Below are positions 1-12,657 of a DNA stretch of 64,000 nucleotides, in pieces. The stretch's first letter is position 1, and each line of letters opens with the position of its first letter. The stretch lies in contig CAJNDS010002404.1 of NCBI GenBank assembly GCA_905221605.1, positions 362,925 through 426,924 of the forward strand, given 5' to 3'. The notes under the pieces were generated by a model, which made no database searches, had not been told where the DNA came from, and saw only the letters and a program-made list of their open reading frames with translations. Source of the DNA: Symbiodinium natans. Taxonomy: Eukaryota; Sar; Dinophyceae; Suessiales; Symbiodiniaceae. The position numbers and the translations under genes were made by a program.

Positions 1-3000
1 TGGCAGGGCATGTCCAAACACTCATTAATTTCTCTGAAATAATATGGAGCCAAAGTGCAACGGCTGCTCCAAAATCCTGAGATTTTGCATGAAGGTAAAG
101 TCGGTTCTCCCCTGTTACTCGTACTACGACAAAAACCGCCTGACAGCCTTACATATGAAGGCTCGGTACATGAACCTGCCTTATGAGTCTTAATGATGTT
201 AACTCGCCAGAATTACTCTTAACTTTTCTTAATGATGAGTCGTACGTACAGGAACTGCATCTGTAGAATAATCGAGCTCGGCCTAGCTCCCAGAGTCTGA
301 CTTCGAGCTGACCAGCTCACTAGCAGGACACCGGCGAAGTCCGTGGCAGCACCTGCTAAGCAGGAAGCCAACGGCAATACGCAGGTGGTGAACCCAGTGA
401 ACCCAGACCTGCCCCACATGCTCTATTTGCTCGAGCTGGCTAAAGTGAGGTCTCTCAGGATGAGGCAGTACGACGCTCCTGGGTTTTATTGGGTGCGGCT
501 GGCTTTCTGGGAGTGTCGCAAGCTCAGCTGTCGCCGCAGCAACTTGCTTGGACACAGGGTTTGAAGCTTGCCTGATGATGTGCTAGCTTCAGGGCTTGTT
601 CGCCAGCGCTGCCGCTGGTGATGCATCGACCGCTGGGGTGCTGCTTGCATGGTCTCAATCAGTGGGCGACCAGCCCAATGCTTTTTCACACGATGCGGTC
701 TCATTTACGAGGGTGCAATGTGCTGTGCCAGGATGTTGTGTGAGATGAGCACCACCGTGTGTTCGTTCGCACTATCGAAGCTTCTTCCAGACGCCGTTCA
801 GGACGTCTGCGAGTTTTCCTCAATGTAACTCTTGAGATGACATGCTTCGATGCTTCGAGCCTGTGCCCAGCGCGTGCTCCACCCCCTCGTGATATGCGCG
901 GTGTCTTCCAATCTGGCGCCAGACTGGCATGTTTGCCACGTGTTTGCCACGTGTCGTGTTCATCAATGGTTGCAGCATATTACAACTTGCATCTCCTACT
1001 TGTCTGCAGTTTCTCACCGTAAACCTAGATCCGCACGGCAGCACTTTGGGTCTGTTACCTCCCGTGTCAAGCAGGTACACGCACGTCTAGGCCCCAAGCC
1101 CCCTTGCACAACTTTGGCTTGTACCAAGCCGGAGGATGTTCGAGGTGTTGCATGGTATCTGCCAGATCGCGATTTGTTGGGCCGACAGCCCCTTACTTCG
1201 ATGAAGGACGAGGAGCCCCTGGCTCAGGCTTGTCAGGCATTCGGCGATAGGCTGGTGTCAATTTCTTCATCCCTTGAGGTTGGAGACAAACTGTTCCAAT
1301 GGCTTCCTGCGGCGGTTACCGGAAAGAGCCTTAGAGCGAGAATACATGCTGTATGCATGGTCGATATCCCTGTCTCTTTTCTGTCTCTCCCTTTCTCCTT
1401 TCAGTCTAAGTGTCAGCTTGCAACCTCCAGCTTCCTACTTCCGGGAAATTGGTACTTTCTTTTTGCGTTCTGTGAGGGAGAGGATGTGGGTGGGGCAGGG
1501 AGGGCGCGCGGACTGAAGTTTTCAGGAAGCCTCTCAGACCCTAGATCAGAGCAACGAACGTATGATAGCGTATGCGTGATTGTTTCCTACCAGGCCTTGG
1601 TGTGAGGATGTACAACACCACTGGCCTTTGGCTTGACAACGCAGACGATTTCAAGTGTGCACCGTGGCTGCATGTTGTTGCTTCTCAGAAGCTCAGAAGC
1701 TCCGGCAACGAAGTGTCGCATCCGCAGTGCTTCGAGGTGTTGGCCACATGCTCGGCCTCGGGCTGCCTGGAACTCAAGCCGAGAAGAGCAGCTTGTGGAC
1801 CTTGTGAGCTTTTCCGTGCATCTTCATTAAACTTTGTTACGCGGCTGTTAGAACTTAGAGTATCACCCCAATAGCAAACACCCGAACATGCAGAAACCCT
1901 TTCCGAGGCTTTTCCATTCTGCTAACGACTCTTGGTGCGGTGAACCCGAAGTCTCCGCTGACAGTGCCAGCACCAGCCGGGGCCGCAAACCCTTCATCGG
2001 CACTTTCACCATGAGATTGCACGTTGCGCAATGTTGCATAACTGTTGCATACTTGCCCCCCCCTGCGTGCAGCTCTCGCTCCCGTTGCTCCACCGTTCAG
2101 TGATGTCGGCTTTGGGCATCGAGGGCTCGCAGGCCTGACCAAGCTCAAAGCATTCCCGGAATGTTGCTGCTCCAACGTTGCCCACATACATGTTGCGTGT
2201 CTTCCTTATTCATGATGAATAAATTCAGTTGCCTCAGTTGACGTATGGTGACTGAGTGCGTGTCAATTTGAAGCCCCGCTGGAGGCAATTGGGCCGGAGT
2301 GTGACCCCAAACTCGCTGTGGCATCCATCCTCATCACAGGGTGGCAGCCTTGCTTGTGAGCATGCATTCTGAGCACATGTCGTCCTCAAATGCCCTCAGA
2401 TGCATTGGGGCTTCTCTGGGCAACACCCTGCTGGAAGCATTCCCGGCAATCTTCAAATCGTGCTGCTGGCTTGCTTTGGGCCTGTCGCTGTTGCCGCAGA
2501 TCATCACAGAACACGCAGCAAACATGAAGGTCCTCGCCACTTGTTCGTGGTGTCGCCATGGGCTGCTCTGCGCACTCGATTGGCACCGCCGGGCTCATCT
2601 CCTTCGGGGACAGTCTCTTGGAACCTCTTAGAGACTGTGATAGACATTATGACACGTTGCAAAGGTCAGAAATCGTTTGGCACAATGTGCATGTCATGGG
2701 GAGGACACAGAAGCAGCGGCCATTTCCGGAGCCTCAATGCCCAGAACTCAGTTCGATGTGACTCGATCTCGCGTCCAAGCCGAATGTTGAAGGCTTTGAA
2801 CCTACTTGGTGGCCTTGCCGCAAGGTGCCTGGCTGGTACAATGCACACTCTGGCCCTGCGCACAGCATTGATGCAGCTGTTGCCCAGATACTGCGGCGGG
2901 ACATAGCAGGACACTGTCTTATGTCTCATTTGTCTTGCTCCGGGACAGGTGCTCCAACTGCCTGGAGTGGTGTCTGGTATCCGTTCTCTGGTGTCTGGCC

Positions 3001-4284
3001 TAGCATTGGGCGGTTTTTCGGGCAGGCCGGTGCGATGCGCATGGAGCTGCTTTGGAGCTGCAGTACAGCTGCAGAGTTCCGCAGAAACAATCGAGTCTTA
3101 TCGAACCTTCAGTGGTATGGCCTCGGCTGTTCGTCTTCTAAGACATCTGCGTTTAAGGCAGCGCTCCCCGCGTTGTCATGAGATCCGAGATACAGCTCCG
3201 CACTTGGAACTAGTACTGACTAGGCCAGAATCGGTCATACATTTTGTACAAGGTTTTGGTGATGTGTTCCTGCGGGTCAGCTGCCATGATCATGCGGTTC
3301 CCGGAGCACTTGCCGTACCGAGGCCTCCGCATGTTTGTCGCGCCGGCACCTGGTGAGCTCTGCCATATTCCGCCATACAGCAATTTTTCAGCAGTTCTCC
3401 AAGGGGGCAGACACAGATTGCCAACGACCTGAAGTCTCGTCTGCATGATGCACATTCCGTGACTAGCTCTCGCCCCTGGCTCGCTTCCGATAATTCGGGC
3501 ATGCCGATGTGCAGATTTCTTGTACATGAGTTTGGCTGATACAGGCCAGAACAATCTTGCGCTACTTGTGAAAGCCTTCTGCCAGACTTATGGCGGAATG
3601 CTAGACACTCCCTAAGCCTCAGCAAAGTCCGGCCTTGGTACCGAACATCAGTGTGTAAATGCCGATAAGAGAGATGCAGTAGACGGAGGACAGCATCTCA
3701 TGATCATTCATGATCCACGGACCTATGGATGTGCACTTGGTTGTTACTTCGCTTGACAGGGTTGCGGCTTACAGGGTCAGGGCATGGAGGGGAGTCCACA
3801 GTGCTGATGTCGGCCACTGACCGTAAAGGCAGGAAGGGACCTGCCTTTGCGGTCCTGCGATTCCGACCCCCAGTCGACGGTCGAGCAGCGGTCGATCGAG
3901 CATTCTTGGCATTCTTCTCCTATTTATCGGCTTATCCGAACAATTTCGCGGCAAGTCTTCCTTCGTCTACCATCAGGAAGCAAGACCACAAGCAGTCGAG
4001 AGAAACTGCAGCGTACAAACGTATGTGACTGCATGAACTGTGTGGGAGACATGGGTCAATGGGTTGTGGCCTTCTCTAATTTGCACTCAATGTCTCAAAT
4101 GACCTTGTGATACAAGGACGAACCTTTTCAAGAGCTGAGCAGAGGGTGCTGGGACAACCCCCCCCCCCCCCCCAAAGTTCACGATGCCAGGCGTGCTATG
4201 CTGCGTTGCATCTTGTGGCTGTCATTGACAGGCAAGGACGGTACTTGCGAGGGTCATCGGTGCGCCGCGCTCCCTTCAAGATCA
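1..4284. other. No recognisable gene; anonymous sequence
   Basis: I see no protein family, RNA gene or mobile element here. Several 60-250 codon open stretches exist on both strands (for example 850-1605 and 2949-3356 on the plus strand), but none shows a recognisable motif or paired splice sites in phase. In a genome with GC-rich codons, open frames of this length are expected by chance. A C homopolymer lies at 4158-4173. Undetected short exons are possible because dinoflagellate genes are finely divided. Confidence 0.5.
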
Positions 4285-4546
4285 GGGAGGTGGGGATGAA
4301 GTCCAGATCGGTCCAAGTCCCGTAAACGGAGGAATGTGGCTGTGGGTGTCCGTTTCAGGAGCCCAGATGCGCGACGGGTGCGCTTCCGACAGGCTCGGGA
4401 GTCTACTCTTCTTTCCCGAAGGAGGGGCTTGAAGTTGTCAACGCCATTGGCACATTGGCGAGGATCCTGACATCATTGAAGTCGTTAGCTGGAAAGATGT
4501 AACCCACCTCATGCACTACAAGGCGAAGAAGAAGCTTCACGAGGAC
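4285..4546 (+). CDS. Exon-like segment of an unrecognised protein, paralogue 1
   Basis: Two open stretches lie here. 4285-4440 encodes a basic segment containing GVRFRSPDARRVRF. 4461-4546 encodes DIIEVVSWKD followed by THLMHY and a Lys-rich tail. The same two-part arrangement recurs at 7082-7373 with a related sequence (KRVHF, then DIIEVVSWKD and RQMHY), and the match is visible in DNA as well as in protein. Conservation of the reading frame between the two copies is the reason to call it coding. I do not recognise the family; a vague resemblance of the SWK motif to other proteins is not enough to name it. Start, stop and splice sites are unknown. Confidence 0.4.
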
Positions 4547-7081
4547 TGTCGGCTTCTCTGTGCTATGAGGGGCAGAGGTTTATGTCGGCGGTAATGCCCG
4601 GCACCTCCGGAGACCGTCATTGCCACGGTTAGCCTGTCGACACTGCACGGACCTGACGATGGACAGGAAGAGTTTCTACTTAGTGCCTGCTCTTCCCTGC
4701 CTCATCGTTTCGCTCTTGTGGCCGCCTTGATGCCCATGGCAGCTTGGCAAGCAGTAGCCGGTCTTGGATCGGAACGTGTCTTCAGTGGTGATGCTCGAAC
4801 GTGGGCGCTGAGGTTGTCCGGTTTGCATTCGGGCTCGTCGACACAGTGATGCGTGTTTGAGGTGCAGACCTGATGCCTGCTCCTCACAGGGTCAACTCTC
4901 TCTGGCGAGTCATGCAGACTTGCATTGCTCAGGAACGCGCGATGAGTGCAATGAGTTGAAGCTGACTGAAGCCTTGTTGCAGAGTGGTTGAAGCATCACT
5001 TCTTGCATTGTGATGGCTACGTGGGTCTTTGCCCCGAATTCGTGGCAGCATTGCCTGCGCACCGCAGGTGTTTCCAGGCTGTCCATGGACGAATCAAGTC
5101 CTTGTGAAGTTGGTGAAGCTGTCAGGTGCAGGAACATTTATCTGGGTTCAATCCCGAGAGCGTCTGGAGGGCTCCTCTTTGGATGCCGTTGGGTAACACT
5201 GCACTTGAAATGACAACTTGCCTGACTTGTTTCCCTCACACTTTCTTCAATTATACCTGGCTTTGCTCTGAATTTACAGAGCGAGCAGGGCCGCACCTCG
5301 GAGTTTTCTGCGCCAAGGTCTCCGTCCTACATTCCGTGCAAGTTGCGAACGCGTAGTCTAGGATTCTAGGGCTCCCTGAGCTCCCTCTGCCTCAACCGTG
5401 CACTGTTTTTGCTGCATGCCGACGAGCCTGGCTTGAAACATCTCTGGATCGATATGTGGTGAAAGCAACGTTTCAATCAGGCATGCCTGATTTCTCTGCA
5501 GGTGCCAAGTTCGTCCGCGCCCACGCGAGTAGCAACCGCAGACGGCAGCGCAAACTCATCCCCGCGACCCAGAAATGCTCGAAGCGTGCTCTGTAGCTTG
5601 TTTTGTGTTTTAGAGGCCCGAAACGATGCTTCATGATGCTTTGACGCATCTCACCAACATGGGCCAGCGAACGCCTAGGCACGTCGATGCATCTCAACAA
5701 ACAAGTCGGTATAAGCGACCGCTGCAGCAAAGTGAGTCTGTCACTGGACACATCTCAAAACACGCCTCTGCGTATGTCGATGGAAGACTGGGTGCACCTA
5801 TGCGTTTTGAAGCGCAGGTCCGAAATCACAGATACATGTCGCATTGAACTGTCTGTATTTCTGCACACCGATTTATGCAAGTCGTTGTCACAGCAAAGCG
5901 CAGGTCTTCGCAAGTCGATGTGTGGGAGGACTTTTGTGTAGATCTATGTAAATGTATCTCCTAGCGGTCCGCCTTCCAGACGCCTAATCTCTGACATATC
6001 TGACATCGGCATCTTTAGGGACAGGCTTGGACCGGTTGTGATGACACAATGACTCTTGGGACCCCCCAGTGCCCCAGTGCCCAAATTGCCAAGCCTTGCC
6101 TTTTTCACGTTCGTGAGCTTCTTGAGCAGGTCGTCGCCATTTAGTAGCATCTGTACCTATGTCAGCCAACCCTTACATCTTCTGTTTTCATGCTTTTGGG
6201 ACCCGTGTCGTCCAGGCCAGGACGCTCGAGTCCTTACCCTTTGAAGAGAGGAGTTGTGGCAACTTTAGGGACTCAGAGAGCCTGCTCAAGATGGCCCCAA
6301 TACCTATCAGTGATCTTCCTCCTGAGGCCGTTCGTGGCTAGTTGACTCTTCGAGGGATTTTCGCCCGAGAGGCTGATCCAAACGGATAGGCTCAGACCCT
6401 CATGAACATAGCGCCGCTTGCTGTATGTAGTGGGCAGGGTGATCAGTGGTGATCACGCATGGACAAAAAGGGGCCGTGGTGTGCTCGCAGCAGAACAACT
6501 GGTCTCCTCAATTTCCACTCGGCATGTGATGCGCCATGTATGCTTGCAGGACACTGGCTCACCAAGTAAGGGCTTGGTGGACACGGCCAGAGAGTAGGCT
6601 GATAGGTAAAGGCGAGGCGATGGACTTGCCAAGACCTGTCGTCATGGACTCCGAAGGCTTGCTTGGGTCGTTTGCAGATGCTTGAAATGTCGCACATCCT
6701 TTCAGATCGTCACAGTCCGTCTGCATGCGTGTGACTCATGACGTGGCCAGGAGATGGCCTCAGAGTCGGGCGTTCCCTCCTGGAGCGGCTCGTGCTCGCA
6801 GGTAGCAAGCTCACACCGGAAGGTCTGAAACCCAAGCTCATCCATGTCCAATGTAATCAGACACAGCCGTTTCCTTTCCAGTCAAGTAAGAAGCTTCGCT
6901 TACGCCAAGGCCTGCTTAATCTTGTCCGGACCCCCTCCGAGTTTGACAGGCCGGGTGAATGCAATCCCTGAGAGGTGTTCCGGAAACCATGACAAGCTCA
7001 GAAAGTTGAGCAGCCCGTTGGTGTGGTGGGCAGTCTTGCAGGCCCGTGGCCTCACTGTCGGCAGAGCCGCTGATGGAGAGC
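4547..7081. other. No supported gene
   Basis: Only short open stretches are present, without recognisable motifs. Some (for example 6740-6840 plus strand) have exon-like composition, but I could not pair splice sites in phase. No repeats of note. Confidence 0.4.
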
Positions 7082-7373
7082 CATCCTGCATGCGAGAAGG
7101 CAAGCCCTCAGAAAGCGAAGCGTGTCCACTTCCAGGCCCAGATGCCTCTCTTTCTCTCTGTCTCTCTGTCTCTCTTTCTCTCTTTCTCTCTTCCTCTCTT
7201 TCTCTCTTTCTCCCTTTCTCTCTTTCTCTCTTTTTTTCTTCGAGAGCCAGTCAGTGGTATCTGCTCAGAACCAGAGAGAAGAGAGGAGCACCTGGACATC
7301 ATCGAGGTGGTTAGCTGGAAGGATGAGACCCGCCAGATGCACTACAATGCCTACGGTCACTACGGTGAGGACT
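7082..7373 (+). CDS. Exon-like segment of an unrecognised protein, paralogue 2
   Basis: Second copy of the segment at 4285-4546. The first part (about 7082-7140) encodes a basic stretch with KRVHFQAQ. The second part (7285-7373) encodes DIIEVVSWKD, then RQMHYNAYGHYG. A CT-rich microsatellite (7146-7241) separates the two parts and probably lies in an intron. The second part ends in a GTGAGG-like donor. Similarity to the 4.4-kb copy covers about 86 bp with several synonymous-looking differences, which favours old duplication of a coding sequence. Function unknown. Confidence 0.4.
7146..7241. repeat. CT-rich microsatellite
   Basis: About 95 bp of imperfect CTCTTT/CTCTGT repeats on the plus strand, pure pyrimidine over most of its length. 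It generates Ser/Leu-rich and Arg/Glu-rich spurious reading frames. Confidence 0.95.
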
Positions 7374-8781
7374 CACTGCCCTCAAAAAGAAGATAGGAAA
7401 AGTGATATTGAAGTGGGGTGGCGCATGAATCAGGGAGTCAGTGGTTTGCAAAAGAAGTGAGTACTTCAAATTAAGAGGAAAGTCTCATTGCCCAACTGAA
7501 TTGGGACCAGGACATCCTTGTTGAGTCTGCGAAGCTTCTGCTGCAGACCGCTAAGCGTCTCCTATCTTCACGTGTCGCATTGGCATCTGCTTCCGCAGCT
7601 GCGATGACCGGCATGGCACCTCGGCTGCTGGAGTCGACTCGAGTCGCTTGGGTCCCGCTGGGGTGCCCGGCTACTTGTGAAATTTCGAACGCCTTGTATC
7701 GTTTGCAGTGCTTCTTCCTGCCATGCAAGCAAGCATGACAGGAATGATGCCACAGATTATGCTGAATCCATAGGTACGTCAGCGAGCCAGGGCAGTTGTT
7801 TCTGAGTTGTGGTGAATGATGGGCTTCAGCTTGCGCTCTCAGGTTGCACTTGGAGTTGTCAATCCAATGCAGCAGTTCTGAAGGTTTCACCGACAGCACA
7901 CGACGAGATGTCTTAGGACATCTTCTTTTGGTGTAGGATTTGCATGTCCCACAGAATGGCTTGGGATGATTTGATACCACCTGCTGAGCAGCTTGCTTAA
8001 GCTTTTCCCTCGCCCTTCATTGTGGCGAGTCCTGTGCTACATTACAGGCATGTTCAGGATTGAGGGGCTCAACTCGCCTCTCTTGTCTTGGGTCAATTTT
8101 CAGAAGGCTTGTGGTGCAGCATGCCGTTCGAAATTAGCTAGACGGACGGGGTGCACATGCGCCACTTGGCCCTGCTCTGAATTTGAGGAAGTCAAGTGAC
8201 TCCATGAGCGAGTTACGACTCCCAAGCTGGTGGACACCACGAACTACGAGCACGACGTGCCACTCCAAAGCTTATACTATTAGATGACTAAATGTTTAAC
8301 CCACCCTAAACCTCTCAGACTCACGACGAAGTAGCAAGTTAGGTCCCAGGACCAGGAGTGGTGGCAGCTTGCCAAGGAGCTGAGTTGCATCAAATTGCAT
8401 CTTAGCGTGCGCAAGAGCATTGCTAAATCTGCCAAACTTGTTTGCCCTGTGTGTCGCAGCTCTGGTGCAAGTGCCGGGCATATCCAGATTGCATTAGGCG
8501 TCAGCGCTGCATCATCCCGCCCATTCATGAGGCGCATGCGTAGCCGTAAGGCAAACACAAACTCCGCCTTCCACGATCGGCTCAAGCTTCGCAGGGTAGT
8601 CCTGGAGTCCCGCTGCGTGCGGAAGCATCGCGAAAATGTTGCAGTCTATTGCCCTTTTCGTTCTCACAGGCACAGGTGTCCACAACTCAGAATATCCAAC
8701 ACCAGCCTAAGTCCTGGGTAGATAGGGAGGCGAAAGGTTGGCGCCACATGATTTGACGATTGTGCGGTGCTCGCTCGTTGC
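7374..8781. other. No supported gene
   Basis: A 169-codon open frame on the minus strand (7471-7980) and a 108-codon one on the plus strand (8395-8721) have no recognisable motif and no sign of selection that I can see. Nothing else stands out. Confidence 0.4.
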
Positions 8782-9004
8782 ATGTTGGCGAATGCTGCCC
8801 GGAGAATCGCGTGCCTGTCCTGTGCAAGGCAGAGGCGGCGATGTTGTTGTCTCAGAATGAGAAGTTGCGGAAACCAGCTGAAACACAGGAGGGCAAAAGC
8901 AAGGGCTGCAATTGAAGCTCGAGGTTTGCACGGCTCGCACACAGCATTCAGCTGGGCCCCGCCTCGTCGCTTGCACAAGCCCAGCACTCGGCGCAGCGCA
9001 ATGC

Positions 9005-9112
9005 AACTTCCATCTCTCACCGTCTCTCACCGTGTCTCACCGTCTGTCACTGACTCTCGCCGTCTCTCACCGTCTCTCGCCGTCTGGCCCTCCCTCACCG
9101 TCTCTCACCATC
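9005..9112. repeat. TCTCACCG minisatellite
   Basis: About ten imperfect copies of an 8-10 bp unit (TCTCACCGTC with variants such as TCTCGCCG and TCTGTCAC). It lies just upstream of the first clear exon of the FOXRED1-like gene and may be within its 5' intron or leader. Confidence 0.85.
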
Positions 9113-9239
9113 TACAGTACATCTGGAACACGAGCTTGCCAAATTTGTCAGCTTGACCAAGGGTGGTCGCCGCCTGTTTTCGAGGCAAGTTGCATGAGTC
9201 TGTCACTGTCTCAAAAGCATTCAAGAACACACTCCTTTT

Positions 9240-12200
9240 AGCTCCGCCAGCTGTGACGTGGCCATCGTGGGCGGCGGTGTCATTGGCACCTCCGCGGCGC
9301 TGCATCTGGCAGCACTCGGCGGCAACAGAGAGGCCAGCATCTCAGATGGGACACGGGCACTGGTGAGTTGCCTAGACATTGCCTGCCCCGCAATCATTGT
9401 AGAAGTTCAACTTGCTGCAGGCATGCGTCGTCTGTGTGCTACACCGTACTAATGTTTCTGATGTGCTTAGCTCCGAGATTGTGGTCTTTGAGCCAGACGC
9501 GAAGTACACCTTTGCATCTGCTCCTCGCTCTGCTGGCGGACTGAGGCAGCAGGCAAGTGGGCAAGCTGAGGGCACACGCAAAGCACACTCGCATTGTACT
9601 TGGATTTCCATTCCTATGGCCATTTGCTCTGCCAGTTTTCGCTGCCTGTCAACGTGGAATTGTCCCTCTATGGCGTGGATTTCCTCAAGCAGGGTCTTCA
9701 AAGAATGTGCGAAGGTCCTTTGACATGATATGCAGTGACGTGCATGTGCGGCATGTGTTTCTCGCGGACGCAACCTGTACTGTTGAACAGGTGTTGATGT
9801 GGAGACTGATGTGCAGTTCAAGGATTCTGACATAGTTCCAGAACCGCGCAAAGCGCACACGATCTGTACCCGAGTTGTGGCCAGGAGAATGGCTATCTCC
9901 TTCTTGCCACTCCAGATGGCGAAGTGCCTCGGAAGGAGTCAAAGTCCCTTGCTTCTGGCTAAATGCACCGTGAGTGGACAGGAATTTCTTCACAGGGTGT
10001 GCTTGCAGCTGGGGTTTCTTTCCTGTGGCTCTGGGTTTTTTTTTTTTTCCAGCGCTTTGAGTTTTTCGACTCTTAGCCGCCGGGGATTCGTCTGGTCCAG
10101 AAGCGTGCAGCACGAACCCAACAGTTGCCCAATGTTGAGCTGGAACATCAAGTCGTGCATGAGGATGGGCAGGGGTGTGAAGATTTCGAGGCCGCTCTTC
10201 GCGAGAACAATGCTGTTCAACATTCAGCTGGTGCTAGCTGGATCACTCTGCTCGACCCATCCGAGCTGAAAGCCAGGCACCCGAGGGTCGTGCAGTTGAA
10301 GCTCCTCCTTGGTAGCACCTCATGTACTTGGCTTGATGTTGGACTCCTCTAGATTCCCGTGGTTGTCGACGGACGGGGTCGCCATCGGGTCCTTCGGTGA
10401 ACGAGCACCTGCCACGTGCTTTGTGTGGCTTGATCAGGGGAGTGGGAGCAGCCCTGCCTGGATGTGCCAGGAAATGAAGGGTACTTTGATCCGTGGGCAC
10501 TTCTTCAGGCGCAGCAATGCACAGCAGTTGGACAAGAAGCCGATGGCAAAAATGTTGGAGTCGGTCAGAGCGTCAATGTCAATGACATCATGTGACATCC
10601 ATGCCAGGCCATGCGCAAAGGAGCAATGGGCAAGGGAGTGCGATTTGTGGAAACAGGGGTGACAGCCATGCGAATGGCGCTGGACTCTCAACAAGGCCGA
10701 CTGTCCTTGCAAACCAGTCACGTGACGGGTGCCGAGGCCCGACAAGCGCATCACAGCTGTCCAGTTGGCGGATGGCACAGATGTCAGCACCAAAACGGTG
10801 GTGAACGCAGCAGGCCGGAAATGCCGGACATGGACAACAAAGCCCACCACAGAAAAGGGTCAGAGCGACAGCTTTTGAAGACCAAGGTGCCTGGGGCGGC
10901 AAAGTGTCGATGCCCCGTCGGCTATCGGAACTTCCTAGCAGTCCAAAGAAAGCTGCAGAACTGGTGGACGATGCACATGAAACACCAGTGTATTCCGTAC
11001 ATACAGTGTTGTTTCTGTTCATTTGCCTTGAATACACCGGCTGATTCGCCTCTGAGGGTGGACATGTGCGGTGAAGTTACGCCGCTCCCGGTGGTCCCCC
11101 GAAAGTCTGCGGCCTATCTGGCTTTGCTCGTGGCCCGTGCCTTCATGAGACCTGATGAGGCGATGCATCTTCCAGTTTCATGCTGGCATTGAGGAGGGCA
11201 AGAGATTGTTTCGTCGAAGCGTCACGCCAGACCACACTTGGATGTGCCTGTCCTGACATGGAGAGGTGGCAAGCGATGGAATGCATCCTCGCCCCCCGGA
11301 GAACACGCCGTTGACAATTGATGCCAGTGGCGTGTACTTTCGTCTTGCGCTTACTCACAGCGTCTTGGCAGGCCTGAATGTGGTTACACACACACACACA
11401 TGCTGTGCTGCTGAGGTTCAGAAGGTTCGCGACACCGGTTCCTGCGCCACGTCTGCAAATGCACTTTTCAGAGGTGCAGGACTTCTGTGAATAGTGAGAT
11501 GTGTCGCGGTTTCTACGAGAGGTCTGCGCTCCATCTTTCACGAGTGTAGCCCCTGTAGCTTGCCCCTAGCTGCTTTTGATGCGGAGTTCTCTCCAGGTGC
11601 GGCGTCAGCCCAAAGCCAGAGGTGCTGTTGCTTTTTCGCTTTCCGAACATTCGAAACATCCAGCTCACAGGCGGATATTGACTGTGATGCAGACTCTCTG
11701 GTGGATGTGGACCATGACCTTTTCGAGGAGTGAGGGCATCACAGGGTGGGGTGGAGAGTCGGTTTCGACGCCTCTGCCGACCACACTGACCTTAAAGTTG
11801 GGACTTCTCAGAAGCATTTCAAAGTCATCGGATGTAAGATGTAGAGGGATCCTGGCAGGATCCTTCTATCTGATTTTATACTACTATGCACGAGGCTATG
11901 CTGAAACCTGGATCTCAATTGGAGGACGTGATCTGGCCTGCCTTGGCAGAGAGGGCTCCCGCCTTTGAGGCAGCTGGATAGTGCTCCTGTGATTGCTTCG
12001 CTTTGTCGTTTGCTTTCCACGTGCAGGCAATAAAGGTAGAATCTTCCTGGGCTGGCCTCTACGAGTACAACACCTTAGACCAGAATGGCGTGGTGGGGTC
12101 TTCATCTTAGTGACAAGTGAAGCAGCGCTAAGCAGGCAGGGATGCCGGCATGTAGTTGCAAAGGTGGCATCCGGATGTGCCCAACTTGCTGGTTGCATGC

Positions 12201-12626
12201 AGCAGCCCTACTGGATCCAGACTGCTTGCTATTCTGCTGCTTCATCGTTTAAGTCGTTGGCAAAGACCAAATGCAGACTTTGCTGTCCCATGTGGGTTGC
12301 GGCATCATTGCGAAAGCACAAGTGGTGTGCATGCCGTTGACATACATGCCTAAAAGACGGACGATCTGTCATCAAGCTAGCCTTGCCAGTCTTCACGGCG
12401 GAAGTACTTTGACAGACTTTGCGTGAGGTGGCTTCAGCGGTCATGGACTGCAACAGGCTGGGGGGACAAGCACGCGAATCGAGACAGCCGCCGGTATCCA
12501 AAACCACTGGTGGACGTTATGCTTTCTAGTCTATAGTTGCTAAAAATTTTAACAACAATACACGCTGAGGAGCGAAGTTTTCATCATCGCAAGCATAGAT
12601 CCCCCCGCCCCATGTTAACCTCACCT

Positions 12627-12657
<31 letters not shown>

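Noticed and set aside
5143-5153. GGTTCAATCCC resembling a tRNA B box
   Set aside because: No matching A box or cloverleaf stems upstream at the right distance.
7471-7980. 169-codon minus-strand frame
   Set aside because: No recognisable domain, scattered rare residues, no splice context; likely chance.
9005-9112. CRISPR-like appearance of regularly spaced short repeats
   Set aside because: Units are contiguous 8-10 bp minisatellite copies without unique spacers; the genome is eukaryotic.
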